Source of the DNA: Eurosta solidaginis
Taxonomy: Eukaryota > Arthropoda > Insecta > Diptera > Tephritidae
Length of the DNA: 64,000 bases
NCBI RefSeq assembly: GCF_040869045.1
Contig: NC_090322.1
Location: forward strand, 183,829,477-183,893,476
Direction: 5' to 3'
The stretch's first letter is position 1. Each line of letters opens with the position of its first letter. A program made the translations under genes and the position numbers. Positions 22,144 to 32,960 of this stretch are shown one piece after another. The notes under the pieces were generated by a model. That model ran no database searches and was not told the DNA's origin. It saw nothing but the letters and a program-made list of their open reading frames with translations.

Positions 22144-23576
22144 ACCGCTTTCGAGTTTAAGGTCTCTCAAAATTCGTATTGATTTTTGAAAATTTTTTTT
22201 TGAAGAGTGTTTTTTATATTTTTTTCCATACGAAAGGTGCTTAGGTTTATTTGTTTTACGGAAGGATATCTAAAATACTCCTCACAAAAAAAATTTACTA
22301 AATCAAAAAGAGTTTTGAAAGACCTATAACTTATACTTTATTACACCAACATCAATTGGGCTACAAGTCTGCATACTCAAAAAAGTTCAGAAAATTCTAA
22401 ATCGAAATTTCGAAATTTTCTTAAAATATTCTCGAATTTTTTCGAAAACGTCTTTAAGGTTGGTTTGCCTAGCTACAGGTAAAAAATTTGTATAAATTGT
22501 TTTCCTAAATAATTGGAAATAAAAAATAAGGACTTAATTGACGAATTTTATAAAATTTATAATGCTGCTATAAATTAAGCAAAGAGTTTATGATATTCTG
22601 TTTTTAACTATAGCACATGGGTAAAATTGTTGCAGGTATTCGAAAAAATAAAATTAAAAACATAGTATGAATCGTTCAAGTACATGTTTATATATATGAA
22701 TTGAATCGTGAGTGCTGATGCCACAGCAAAAACCGAATCAGCGAAAAACGGAATGGTTGAGTATATAACTAACTCACTAGTTGGCCAACTGACTGACTGT
22801 CTAACTAACTAATGGGCACCTAATGCAACGGAAAATAATTTTTTTTGTTTACATTTTTCTTTTATTTTAAGTGATTTTGTCTTATGGGAGTCCCAATTAC
22901 GAATGCATTTTCATTTTGTATATACATACATACATACATACACATATCTTTTTTCGATTTATTGATGCAATCAAATGCCAGCGGTACGCCAACGCACGCG
23001 CAAATGGTCATATGTACAAAAAAAAAAATAAATAAAAATGTCGTTGAATTATAAAAATAGTAAGACAATTCGCAGTAACCAGTGTTCGGACTTCCATTCC
23101 AGTACTAGATGTCATCATTACCATCATTATCGTCATTAAAGGATACCTCCCCCTACTCTGTTTCGAAATACAGGTGTCATAATCTAGTAAGCATAGTTGT
23201 AAGACCTATTTTGGATTTCATGTCTAATTACCAGCCGGCATTTAAGGAAGCTTCTTCTGTAGCATTCCAAATTATTTCAGTTAACGGCCTGGAAGTACCG
23301 ATTTCTGCCTCTCTATGAGCCTCATACTAAATAAATTGCTCTGAGCTGCGGCTTTTCTCAATGAAGATGACCCACTTATGTCAGATTTCGCTGCTTTAAT
23401 GCCCAATTTTTGAACAGCTTTCACCAAGATCGTCAGTTTTTAAAAAGCTGAACCACTTATTGGGGGTTTTTTAAGCCCGGACACTGGCAGCAACGTGTTA
23501 CTTAGCCGCACATGAATGGCAGCGCGCATGCGTGCCTCCCACTGCTGCAACAGCAATATATACATAACAGTAAATA
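22144..23576. other. Non-coding DNA
   Basis: Nothing assignable. Short (CATA)n at 22921-22945 and an ACTGACTGACTG/CTAACTAACTAA run near 22788-22813. Confidence 0.5.
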
Positions 23577-23698
23577 GCAACAGCTTTGTTGATTGTACCC
23601 AACTCGCTTACAAACAGCATTCGCTAAGTGTGCGCAATTAATCTTGCTAGTAATTCACAGCTGGTTTTGCCATGGCATAGAGTCAACAAAGCTGTTGC
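23577..23698. repeat. 16-bp perfect inverted repeat
   Basis: GCAACAGCTTTGTTGA at 23577-23592 is the reverse complement of 23683-23698. The right arm runs straight into an NRF1-like palindrome (23696-23707), and a near-match GCGCATGCGT lies left of the left arm at 23524-23533. Confidence 0.7.
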
Positions 23699-23707
23699 GC
23701 ATGCGCA
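23696..23707. promoter_or_regulatory. NRF1/Ewg-like palindrome TGCGCATGCGCA
   Basis: Exact match to the established NRF1 consensus YGCGCAYGCGCR. The fly homologue is Erect wing. No adjacent promoter or exon could be identified, so regulatory function is unproven. Confidence 0.45.
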
Positions 23708-24508
23708 TAAGCGCTGACCAAGCTAAGATGTACATTTACTACAATTACAATTATCATAAATAACCTTGGTGAGTTTATTGAATATTTTTGATATGATGTT
23801 TTTTCATATTTTCTCCATTTTTGCTGAAAGTTTTTTGTTTTAAAATTTTAAAATTTTTTGTTTGCCACTCTTTTTGTGCTGCAAATCCTTTAAACCAGCT
23901 TTTTATTTTTATATTCCGCCAATTTTGAAATTAATTATTTATTTCAGGTTTCATGTGAATTTATGATTTTTCCATAAATGTATGCATGTACTCCAGCAGC
24001 GTTGGATTATCGCTGTGGCTCGTTGAATGAGTGTCTTAAACTTAGCAACTTTATTCAAAGCATGTATAAATATTTTTATTAAACTTATAAATATCTACAC
24101 TACATTACTGCTTTTGCATACATATAAAGTTTTGCATTCATAAATAAAAATCTGATATTTATTACACCAGCTTGAGTGCATTTAAATGATGTCCCCTCTT
24201 AAAGCAACGCAGTGTTCGAGTTTTTCAAAGTTAAAGTTGGCAAAAAATTATTAAAATTTATGTTGATGACTTAATTTCTTCCCAACAAAAGCTGGATAGC
24301 TGAGCAAACTTGACCAAATGCTGTCTAGGCGTAGCATACAAGTTTCTTTAGGCAAAAACCTGTAAATATTCCAATTGCCATGGGTAGATGAACTTTAATA
24401 AACCCCTGCCTAGAACTTGGGGGCAGGAAATGGCCAGGAAGACTAAGGCACCTGGTAAGAAGTGATGTAAGTCTTTACTGACAGCCACATTCAGTTTACA
24501 TGTGCTAG
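23708..24508. other. Non-coding DNA
   Basis: Nothing recognised; AT-rich with T-runs around 23800-23950. Confidence 0.5.
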
Positions 24509-25165
24509 CGAGTTATCATCGACGAGTTATCGGTTTGTTATCGGCTTGTTATAACCCAGTCATCCCATTTTTATTATTTTCTTACAGGTTTGTTACGGAT
24601 GGGTTACAGAAGTGTAATCAATGTTTTTTCTACCTCAGTATCTGTTTCGTAAAAAACCGATGAGTCATCCAAATTGGTAACACTACGATAAGATAGCGAT
24701 AACTTTTCGATATCAGATTGAAAATGTATGACAATTGTAAAGCATCGACAACTGTTCGATAACAAATCGACAACTTTGTGAAAACATTATATAAATTTTC
24801 GGTAAATAATCGATAGCTTTTCAATAAATTATCGACAACTTCCAGATAAACATTCGATAACTTAACGATCATTTTTGATAACAAATCAATTATAAATCGA
24901 TAACTTGTTAATTACATATCGACGACTGTTCGATAGTAAGTCGATGACTTTTCGATAGCAAACCGGTAACGCATTGATAAAAAACTCGATAACTCACTGA
25001 TAATTTTATCGATAGAAAATCTATAACACTTCGACAACAAATCGATAAATCGTCTTTACAACAAATTGATAACTTGTCGATTACAAATGGATAAGACGCA
25101 CATGAAACGTCGTTAAAAAACGATACTTATCGATAACAAAGTCTTAGCACTTCTATAACATTTTG
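24509..25165. repeat. 11-bp-period array of TCGATAAC-type units
   Basis: From about 24744 to 25165, units of the form TCGATAACNNN (variants TCGACAAC, TCGATAGC, TTGATAAC) follow each other every 11 bases, with occasional 10-12 bp units and gaps. A clean stretch is at 24921-24985. At 24513-24555 the same unit appears in reverse complement (GTTATCGG), also 11 bp apart, with about 130 bp of less regular sequence between the two orientations. Inverted arrays of short direct repeats are known from Foldback-type elements; membership is inference. Confidence 0.8.
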
Positions 25166-25488
25166 GTTCCGGCTCTGGCTGCGGTTTTGATTTATAATTT
25201 TTTCATTTGACCTTTTTTGGAAAAGCATTTAACCACCTCTTCTTTATAAAAATAGTTAGCCATTTTCAAAGGAAATTAACATATAATAGTGCAGGTTGGA
25301 TCACTGAAAACCACCTTCTAGTTAGGTTCTTTTCCTGCTGGAATGTTACTCCTGGTTCCTATCAAGTAAATATCCTTGGTGTTACCTGCTTCGTTACTTG
25401 AACATGTTTCAAAGTTTGTCGTCCTGTTTGCGAAATTCGTCCACCGTGCAGCGCGTTATATCAATTGCCATTGGCTGTCGCTGATTGC

Positions 25489-25505
25489 TGCGCATGCGCA
25501 TGCGC
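25489..25505. promoter_or_regulatory. Two overlapping NRF1/Ewg-like palindromes
   Basis: TGCGCATGCGCATGCGC holds GCGCATGCGC at 25490-25499 and again at 25496-25505. It lies in non-repeat sequence between the 11-bp array and the LINE at 26.1 kb. Confidence 0.45.
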
Positions 25506-26104
25506 CAGTGTATTTGCCAACATATTAAAATGTGTGAACTTATTATGCCGGCAATGATTGCACACACATACATACACATGTTTGTATGTACCTATATAAA
25601 ATTGGTGTGTAAGTGCGTATGCAGTCAGCCTTAAATGCCACCTGAGAAATACCTCTGGTCAGTCTTGTATAAGCTGGTTATATTAAATTTTTCCAGCTTT
25701 TAGTTTACTTTTACATATAAATTTTATTAAAATCAATTCTCGCTGATATCGAACAAAATTCATGAGTTTATCGCTAAATAGTATTGAGATTTTATGAGCT
25801 ATAATTTTCTTGGTGAAAGGCAGGTAAGTAGATAAAGTCATATTATTTTTTGCAAATGCGATATGGTACGGAAAATTTAATGAAATACTTAAAATGAAAG
25901 TTGGTATAATTTTCAAAGCCTTTTTAATATCACTACCTCCTCAAAAACACCAGCAGTTAATTTTTGTGGAGTAAGGTTTAGCCAATTTTTTCTTCGTACA
26001 TCAAATCTCTCCCGGAAGCTGGGGCCTAACATATACCCGTTGTGACCTATGCATGTCAACTACATGGAATAATAAAAAAAAATATAAGAAAAAAAAAAAT
26101 ATAA
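25506..26104. other. Non-coding DNA
   Basis: Nothing recognised. It ends in an A/T-rich run (26072-26116) into which the LINE appears to have inserted. Confidence 0.5.
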
Positions 26105-26221
26105 AAAAAATATATAGGTTAGGTTAGGTTGAACTGGCCGGTCCATGAGGACCTCACATAGACTGAATAAGTCCGTAGTGTTACCAGAAGTTTGTTTTAA
26201 CGACCAAACTGAAAAAGCCTA

Positions 26222-26755
26222 TCAAAAACAAGGACCTATGTTATAAAACAATTCTGTCCTCTTGGCAAATACTAGAAGCTTCCTAGGACTTAAGCCACTT
26301 GCTGCTTCTAGATCTGACAGCTGTATCACTCCTAATAGCTGGAGTCTTAGCATGGCAAGCGAAGGGCACGAGCACCAAACGTGCTCGATCGTTTCCTCCT
26401 CCAGCCCGCACTTCCTACATCTGCTATCACTGACCAAGCCTAATTTAAAGGCATGTGACACCAGAAGGCAGTGTCCAGTCAGAATACCCGTCATGAGTCT
26501 ACAGACCTCTCTTTTTAATGATAGAAGCAACTTTGTTAGTCTAAGGTTGTAAGACCTACATATAAGCTTCGACACTTTACAGCCCCGCGCTTGAACCCAC
26601 GCCTTTCCTGCTTGGTCGATTATGTGCACCTCTCGCCTTCGTTTAATCTCGCCGAGTCTAATTGGGACGTCTACGGAGCAAGCTTCAAGGAATGGGCTCT
26701 TTTTAGCTAGTTCATCCGCATTTTCATTCTCTCCAAGGACTGCTTACTATAAGAC
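26222..26755 (-). pseudogene. LINE ORF2 C-terminus: end of RNase H and cysteine-rich tail
   Basis: The fragment begins with ENENADELAKKS (26740-26700), the conserved GNExADELA end of retrotransposon RNase H. It continues in frame through VHIIDQAGKAWVQARGCK, a tail with LTGHCLL, and CRKC-x7-HVWCSCP, a known C-terminal cysteine/histidine pattern of non-LTR ORF2 proteins. The frame runs to a stop at 26222. Everything upstream (endonuclease, RT, most of RNase H) is missing because of the deletion that joins this piece to ORF1. The same tail is recognisable at 41.5, 42.3 and 49.6 kb. Confidence 0.85.
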
Positions 26756-27486
26756 TGATTTGCTACATCACTCATCTTCTCGGGAAAAGCCGGAGTCTTA
26801 GCATTAACTCCCTTTGGCACCTCCGAGAAAGCCGGTGTATTAGCGTTATCTCCCTTTGGCTTATCTCCTACTTCCGTAGTTGGAACTTCCCTCTGACTCG
26901 CAGCTTTCGAGGTAGTTGCTACCTCGCTTTTGGGACCCATCTGTCTTACAGCTTTGGGCCTACTTGTCTTGCCTATGCGCCTGCCCTGCCTCGCGACTCT
27001 GGTACTGGGTCCTTTCTGCCTCTTGAAAGCAGGCTTGTCGCCTTCCACCGAACGATGCCTCTTCATTCTGCCATTCGACGCTTCTTCCTCCTCGTACTGG
27101 TTGCAGAACCGAGGGTTTCTCGTAGCAAACCTTTTGAACTGCCTTCGACCTACTTCTACCGCCTCATGGGCCCATTCCAAGCGCTCGATCTCCACTTCTG
27201 TTGGGTCGACCACTGCTCCCAGGTATTGGATAATTTTTGGTGCTGCACGGTACTGCGAGAGAGCTCTTTTACTTCCTCTGATCCGTAACCTTCTCCACTC
27301 TTCTACTCCGTTTTCATTTGTGTGCTTTTCCAACACGGAGTTCATTGAATCAGCACTGCTCTCGCTCCCCGAGTCCGACGCATCGCTTAATGCGTATTTG
27401 TCGTCCTTGGCTTGCGACTCAGTCCTCCTCTTATCATCCCTCTTATTACAATGAGGTAATGAGTCGTACGACCACCTGCCAGACAA
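26707..27486 (-). CDS. LINE ORF1 (gag-like) protein, C-terminally truncated
   Basis: A 259-residue open frame, by far the longest intact frame in the window. The N-terminal third is S/D/E-rich. A central block (about residues 85-130) is helical and charged (VVDPTEVEIERLEWAHEAVE). The C-terminal half is K/R/P/T-rich with a duplicated ANTPAFSEVPKG/AKTPAFPEK phrase. No CCHC knuckle is visible; it would have been in the deleted part. The last ten or so residues come from the out-of-frame RNase H sequence. ORF1 proteins bind LINE RNA in ribonucleoprotein particles. No match beyond position and composition could be made, so the gag-like role is inferred from context. Confidence 0.6.
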   Translation of the reverse strand: MSGRWSYDSLPHCNKRDDKRRTESQAKDDKYALSDASDSGSESSADSMNSVLEKHTNENGVEEWRRLRIRGSKRALSQYRAAPKIIQYLGAVVDPTEVEIERLEWAHEAVEVGRRQFKRFATRNPRFCNQYEEEEASNGRMKRHRSVEGDKPAFKRQKGPSTRVARQGRRIGKTSRPKAVRQMGPKSEVATTSKAASQREVPTTEVGDKPKGDNANTPAFSEVPKGVNAKTPAFPEKMSDVANQSYSKQSLERMKMRMN

Positions 27487-27837
27487 GGCGGGCTCAGCGG
27501 TCCAGTATTATTTACGGGGAAAGAACCGTCAGCCACAGCAGCGCCCCTTACTGTGGTAAGGCCATCAATACTTCCCGAGGTGACCCGGTATAGGGAAGGA
27601 ATACATCCGAATTTATCCCATGGCTGCAAATCGTCAAATAGGCACGGTCCGCATAATACCCTGGATTAGGGGGTTGGCAGTTCTTGGTCACCGATATCCC
27701 GCCGCCCTCCTACGAGGCGAAACGGCGTAGATGCCAGTCCTAAACAGCTCCGCCTCATAGTCGGACGCTATGGAGATCGGCTAAGCCCTCACACCAACGA
27801 CAAGGTGCCTACCCTAGTGAGGCGGAAAAAATATATA

Positions 27838-29390
27838 AGACATAAAAAAAATAAATAAATATAAACAAATTATAACTAAAAAAAACCAAATAAAATAAAA
27901 TAAAGGAAAAACAGTTTACTAAAAAAAAAAAAAAATAACCCTACAATGCAAACAGTCGTAAGTGCAACCCGTTCTTCCGAGTACACCTGGTTAATTGTGC
28001 AACAAACATTCAAAAAGCGCCGTAAGTACATTAATATAAATATGTGCATGTGCAAATATTCAACACACGTAGTACATATATGTCAACACATTGATGTACT
28101 AAGCAAGGATGGGAGTAAACCGCAATAGACGCATGGGTTCCAGCCCCAATTTAAACTATGCTGGGCGACTGTGAAGTAAAAGTATAGGCGACAGACGTAG
28201 AGCTCAGTGCTCAACTTACCTTCCGACGGAATACTTGCCGGTAGTAACCGGGAGTAAACGGTACTTAGTAGATGCGAGAAGATTTAGTGCGGTTAAAGTC
28301 ACACGCAGACTTTGAAGCTTTCAATAATTCCTCTTCTAAAAAAAAAATCGCTCAGGCTTCATAATTCATAAATTACCTACAAATTTCATATCTCATACTT
28401 CCTTGACTGTAGAACGGTCCGCTACTACTGCCATGCGTGGGTAGTATCAACCATAACTATCTGTGTCATGCGCTCAACTGAGTATTAGAATACAAACGTG
28501 GCAATCATGTTGCAAAGGCAACCGCAGAATTTCAATTAGTCATAGTGCTATTGGCATTCAGTTGAACGGCATACTAACAACTGGAAAGCAAAGCATATTG
28601 CATGCTTGAATATAATAAAAAAAATTAAAAAGTATATAAAAAAACAATATGCTGCAAAGTAATTCTTATCTGAGTCGAGTTTTTGTGGCAACTAAGAGTG
28701 TGGCACATGCGCTGCTCAAGTCAAAGTTGAAAAAGACAACAAACAAAGAAAATATGTGGCACGGAACACTACACGTAAAAGCCACACAACCTGGTGCATG
28801 TGTGGCACATCACCATGTGTGGCAACACTACACCAACAACATAGTAGCAGTTGTTGCAACATAAAAGCGTAAGCAGATATGACTAAGAGAAGAGAGAAGA
28901 GTCTAAGACTTGGCAGTGAATAAACAAAAAACACCCACTTATGCTGCCACAAAAGTAGCGCCTTGCAGAGATGCGCTCAGTAAAAAAAGGCTGCTAAATA
29001 TTTACAATGAACAACGGAAAAACTCGTTACTAGGCTATCTCAGGTCTATTGGCTACTGAGTTACTGGCAACAGTAATTTTGTTTTTGCAATGTATTTGGT
29101 AACTGCTTTGTGGGCGGAAAATTGCGTACTAAAATTTATTGTTGCTATTTTTATTGATTTTTTAGGGCATGCAGTTGACATGACTTATGGAACATTTAAT
29201 AAAAAAAATAAATATTATTAAGAAACGAATAACAAATTTGAGATGCAGCATACAAATTAAAATGAACTAGGTGTGATTTACTTCCGCACTTTCTTAGAGG
29301 AGCTTAACTCCTTTTGGAGGGTCCTCTCCAGAAACTCTATTTACAGAGTGTCTTTGGCCGACAAACCGTGGGCATTGTGGACAGAAAGGA
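27838..29390. other. Non-coding DNA
   Basis: 27838-27940 is A-rich. 28140-28320 is a GC-richer patch that may be a decayed repeat. 28650-28865 has several 'gtggca(c/a)' repeats and an open frame without recognisable domain. No gene supported. Confidence 0.5.
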
Positions 29391-29393
29391 ACC

Positions 29394-29760
29394 TCATCTA
29401 TCCAATGCTTCTTTTAATACTCCTTGAACCCGCTGTGCCCACTCAATATCTGCGTAAAGTGGTGGTATAGTTCGCCGTGCTTCCGCTAATAACATTTCTC
29501 TATATTTCGAAGTAGGGTGAAGGCCCAGCGCACTTTCCTCGTTGCTTCCCAATGGTTTTCCCACTTTACTATTGTTCGTGATCTTGCGCTTTTCTTGGTC
29601 AGATGGTCGGTCGATTCCAGTGTCATGCAGATCGGCCATTTCAAGAATAGCATCGTCGAACATCGTCCGATATGCACTTGCTATTCGCATAGCAGTATTT
29701 CGGTAAGCTGCAAGTATATCTCTTTAGTGGTTCATCTCCAATCCGTGCTAAACTGCGTAT
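29394..29760 (-). pseudogene. LINE remnant, R1-like RT C-terminal region (candidate)
   Basis: The minus-strand frame contains AAYRNTAMRIASAYRTM, resembling the conserved RxASAYRTVS block after the RT domain of R1-clade LINEs. It continues FDDAILEMADLHDTGIDR, where the family usually has A(V/L)V(I)AGxxPIDLL. The remainder to 29394 is not clearly alignable. Only this segment is recognisable, so it is a short relic. Confidence 0.45.
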
Positions 29761-29799
29761 AACGTTTACACAGTTGGCTTTGATCTCACCAGGCCACTA

Positions 29800-30330
29800 C
29801 TCCCTTATTGCTTGCCATCCCCTCTCTGTCTCTGTCGTCTTGATTCCTGTCTCTGTCTCTATTTTCTTACTTTTTCATCTGCAACTTAATATCCATCTCC
29901 GTAATTTCTTCACCATCAACATTTCATCATCAACTTCATCATTTCTTCATCACCATCTTCAACCAGAAATCTATCTTCGCCACTCTAACCTCTTCAACAC
30001 GATCTCTATATCTGTCACTGCTTCATCTTCAGCTCGATAACCATCTCCGTAATGCTTCATATTAAAATCTATCTCAATCTTCGCCAGTTTTTACTTTCAA
30101 CTCGACCTCTTCCCTCTTCATCTTTAACTCAATCTTAATCTCCATCTTCCTTACGTCATCACCTGCAATCACATCTCTCCTTCCATCTCCATTTTGATCT
30201 GAACTTCCATACCTATTGTCATTATTATATTCCCTCTCTCTCTCTCGCCCTATCACAATCTTCATCTCTACCGCCATCCGTATCTCGTCCGCTCCATCTT
30301 CATCTACATCCCACTTTTATCGCGCTCCCG
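29800..30330. repeat. Pyrimidine-rich tract with CATCTYC-type degenerate repeats
   Basis: The plus strand is mostly C and T, with recurring 'catctcc(g)taatt/atgctt', 'tcttcatctc' and 'ctctgtctctgtc' phrases. The minus-strand frame at 30074-30277 reads as K/E/R/D-rich peptide only because of purine bias. Confidence 0.7.
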
Positions 30331-30357
30331 CATTGGTATCGCAATCACAGTCTCCTC

Positions 30358-30480
30358 TGCGAAAGTGTATCTGCCTTACAGATGCCGCTCAGAGTCTGCA
30401 TACAAAAATGAAGGCCAAGTACCGCCAATCTGTATGCAAAATTAAAAAGGTAACACGAGGCGAGTTGTAAGACAGGCTCG
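30358..30480 (+). mobile_element. SINE-1 fragment (3' half, diverged)
   Basis: 'gtgtatctgccttacagatgccg-tcagagt' and 'aaggtaacacgaggcgagttgtaag' align with the SINE-1 palindrome region and its 3' continuation. The tRNA-like head is missing. Confidence 0.5.
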
Positions 30481-31801
30481 GGACCTAGTCATTCTTATCT
30501 CTCAGCTCTGCCTCCATCTCCCGTTAAGTTCCATTTTCTCCCAGTCTCCCTCTTCATATTAAAAAAAATTTTATTACATTCAAAAATGTAGTAGATCAAG
30601 GTTCATGCCCTAGGAAGTGCAAGCGTTATGATTTCTCTGCAAACATGCAACGTCATTTATGTATGTATGTAAAAAAAAATTATGATAATATTTGCACTTC
30701 CCACATGTCTGTTGGAATAAGTACAAACATACACCACACACACACACCTACCTAAATAATACCCACAATTTGTTATCACACCACAGGCTAACTTCATTCA
30801 ACAAGCTTGTCCAGATCGCCACGATCGTCTCTACTATAGCCAAGTGAAGTGAATCAGTTAACGACCCAGCCAGTCAGCCATCAGACAGTTTGTTTTCCCA
30901 TTAAGTGCAGCAAACAATTCTGACCTGCCACCAACACATTTGTATCGTAGCTCCAAACAACAATCGAACGCGCTATCGATCGATCGCTAAAATCTGTCGT
31001 AGGTTTGTTTTATACTTTATACTTTGTTGCATATGTGCACATTATTGCTTGTTATTTGCCATTAGCACCGCCGTAAAGAGTAGAGTGCTCTCACTCTGCC
31101 TCCAACACCAACAGCCGTCAGACAATGCCTAGTGATTGTTTGCATTAATTTTTCACATATTCCACTCATACTCACTCCTGCTGTTGCTGCAACTTTTGTT
31201 GCTGTGACTTTGCTGCAATTATCACATCGTATTGATCGCAAAATGTCGTGCGCGGCTGCTGAACTGTCTCAGGCTTTTGGCTATGCTGGTTGCTTAGCTT
31301 GTTTTAGTCTTGACAGCGTTGGCGTTTTGGGTGAAATGCAACGCTTACCACAAGCAGCAAATGCACCACAATGCGAACGCTTTGTTTAACTATTTGCGGC
31401 GGTTATCGCACCCATATATTGACGTCGTCGATCTATAATAGTAAGCAAGGCAATACCATCACCATTCTCGTCATCGACGTCTCGAACTACGAATAGACAT
31501 AGCAGACAATGCAGCAGTAGTCAAGAAAAAATTTCCATTGCTGTCGCCATTGTTGATTGTCGCCACTTAGTGATCAGTGATCGCAGTTAATTTTAAACGC
31601 TAATAGTGATCTTCGATCTGCACCGCAGCGAAACTGAGTAGTTACGCAGCGTGAGATGGAACGTTGAAAGAAAGCAAGGGTGCTGAAATGGGGTCAGCGT
31701 GCAGAGTAGTTCATGAGAAGTTGAGAGTGTAGAAAATTTGAGGCAATAAAGAATGGGATGAGAAAGAATATGAAATATGTTAATGAAAAATTGTATACAA
31801 G
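30481..31801. other. Non-coding DNA
   Basis: No gene supported. 30780-31600 is less AT-rich than its surroundings and includes CGATCGATCG-like motifs near 30975-30988. Two open frames (30905-31132, 31132-31389) abut but match no family. Confidence 0.4.
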
Positions 31802-32384
31802 TAATGCGGCAGTTACTCACGAACGTACGTACCAAAAACGCGTCAACTGACACGACGTATCTTATGAGTGTGCAATGCAAACGAAAACTCACCGACGTGC
31901 AACGCCCGTACGTACGTAGCCCGGAACGTAGAAATCAAAACAATTTTGATTTTTTCCGTAAGAACGTGTCAGCTGATCGCTCTCTCAATAGACAGAGTTG
32001 CCTAGTAAACTTTTGTGCGCTAATTTTTGACAGTTTTATGCAAAAACACCTAATTAAAGTTTGAAAAATTGTGAAAATAATTCGAAATAATTATGTGAAA
32101 GTGCAGATTATAAATATGTAATCTATCTATATTTATTTAATATTAATTCCAGCCTTTTACAACATCAAAAATTAAATTGGAAAAAGTTGATATTTCCATA
32201 AGCATGCATGCAAAATGGGCAATGGCAACAGTGCTTATCTGTAAACAATACACACACAAATATATTATGTACATGTACACAAACGCACACATTGATTCCT
32301 ACGAGCTTGATGGTTCGGTCAAACGTGTTTCGTACGACAGACGTCCGTATGTACGGCACACGTCGGTGGGTAATTGCCGCTTAA
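31802..32384. mobile_element. Candidate MITE with imperfect TIRs and TAA flanks
   Basis: The left end TGCGGCAGTTACTCAC (31805-31820) pairs imperfectly with the right end GTGGGTAATTGCCGCT (32366-32381), with TAA directly outside both (31802-31804, 32382-32384). Farther in, 'caccgacgtg' at 31890 pairs with 'cacgtcggtg' at 32359. The arms are rich in ACGTACGTA boxes. TAA flanks would fit PIF/Harbinger-type (TWA) insertion. No transposase inside. Confidence 0.55.
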
Positions 32385-32529
32385 TTGTTAGAGAACGTCG
32401 AGCGTAGGAAGTACATAGATTGTGAAATACTAAACGAAATCGCCAAAAAAAATTTTCTGGAAATTTTTTGACTGAGAAAATGTTGTTGTATTTTTCAAAC
32501 AGACTTCTAGATCAATTGCTTTCTAGTGC

Positions 32530-32960
32530 AGCTCGTACAGCTTTTCATTAAATCTTCTTCGGTTCATAAATCTTTCGAAGAACTTTTCTCTCGAACACTC
32601 TCAGAGTCACTTCATCTGATGTTGTCGTGGTCCATTCCTCTGCACCGTATAGCAGGACGAGTACGATAAATGAGTTGTAGAGTATGATTTCCGTTTGCCG
32701 AGAGAGGACTTTACTTTTCGATTGCCTACCTAGTCCAAAGTAGCACTGATTGGCAAGAGTGATTCTTCGCTGGATTTCAGAGCTAATGTTGTTCTCCTTC
32801 CCAATTCTGGCTGAGTTAATGGTGTTGCTCAAAGTCATTTTCCACAGCCGTATAAGTTTTGCGGGGGAACCAAATTCAGACAAAGCGGTATATAGACAGC
32901 TCCTTTTCGTGCTGTCAAAGGCGGCTTTAAAAACAAGAGGTAACATGGAGTTTTATTACA
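32530..32960 (-). pseudogene. LINE reverse transcriptase remnant (RTE-like), internally deleted
   Basis: The minus-strand frame (32946-32548) contains FKAAFDSTKRSCLYTAL, the RT block with the first catalytic Asp region. It then jumps after ARIGKEN directly to QRRITLANQCYFGLGRQ and VLLYGAEEWTTTTSDEV, the region after the RT palm. The FADD/YADD active-site segment between them is missing. These blocks are typical of a dipteran LINE with an RTE-like arrangement. The fragment at 45.6-46.5 kb has blocks of the same type in plus orientation. Confidence 0.75.

Larger units (their letters stand above)
26105..27837 (-). mobile_element. Internally deleted LINE (RNase H-bearing non-LTR retrotransposon)
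   Basis: Read on the minus strand, it has a roughly 340-bp 5' leader (27825-27487), ORF1 (27486-26707) and then, without endonuclease or RT domains, the last part of RNase H plus the C-terminal tail (26755-26222). A 3' UTR follows, ending in AACCTAACCTAACC-type repeats. Both sides show AAAAAATATATA (26105-26116 and 27826-27837), a plausible 12-bp target duplication but of low complexity. The RNase H plus cysteine tail suggests a Loa/I-group LINE. Mobilisation would need enzymes from a full-length relative. Confidence 0.8.

Noticed and set aside
24630..24884. 84-residue frame with repeated LSxxYR/LYN motifs
   Set aside because: Product of the 11-bp TCGATAAC array read on the minus strand.
31132..31389. 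85-residue frame resembling a secreted or membrane peptide in a GC-richer patch
   Set aside because: No clear signal peptide or conserved pattern, no splice partner; could be chance in a less AT-rich stretch.
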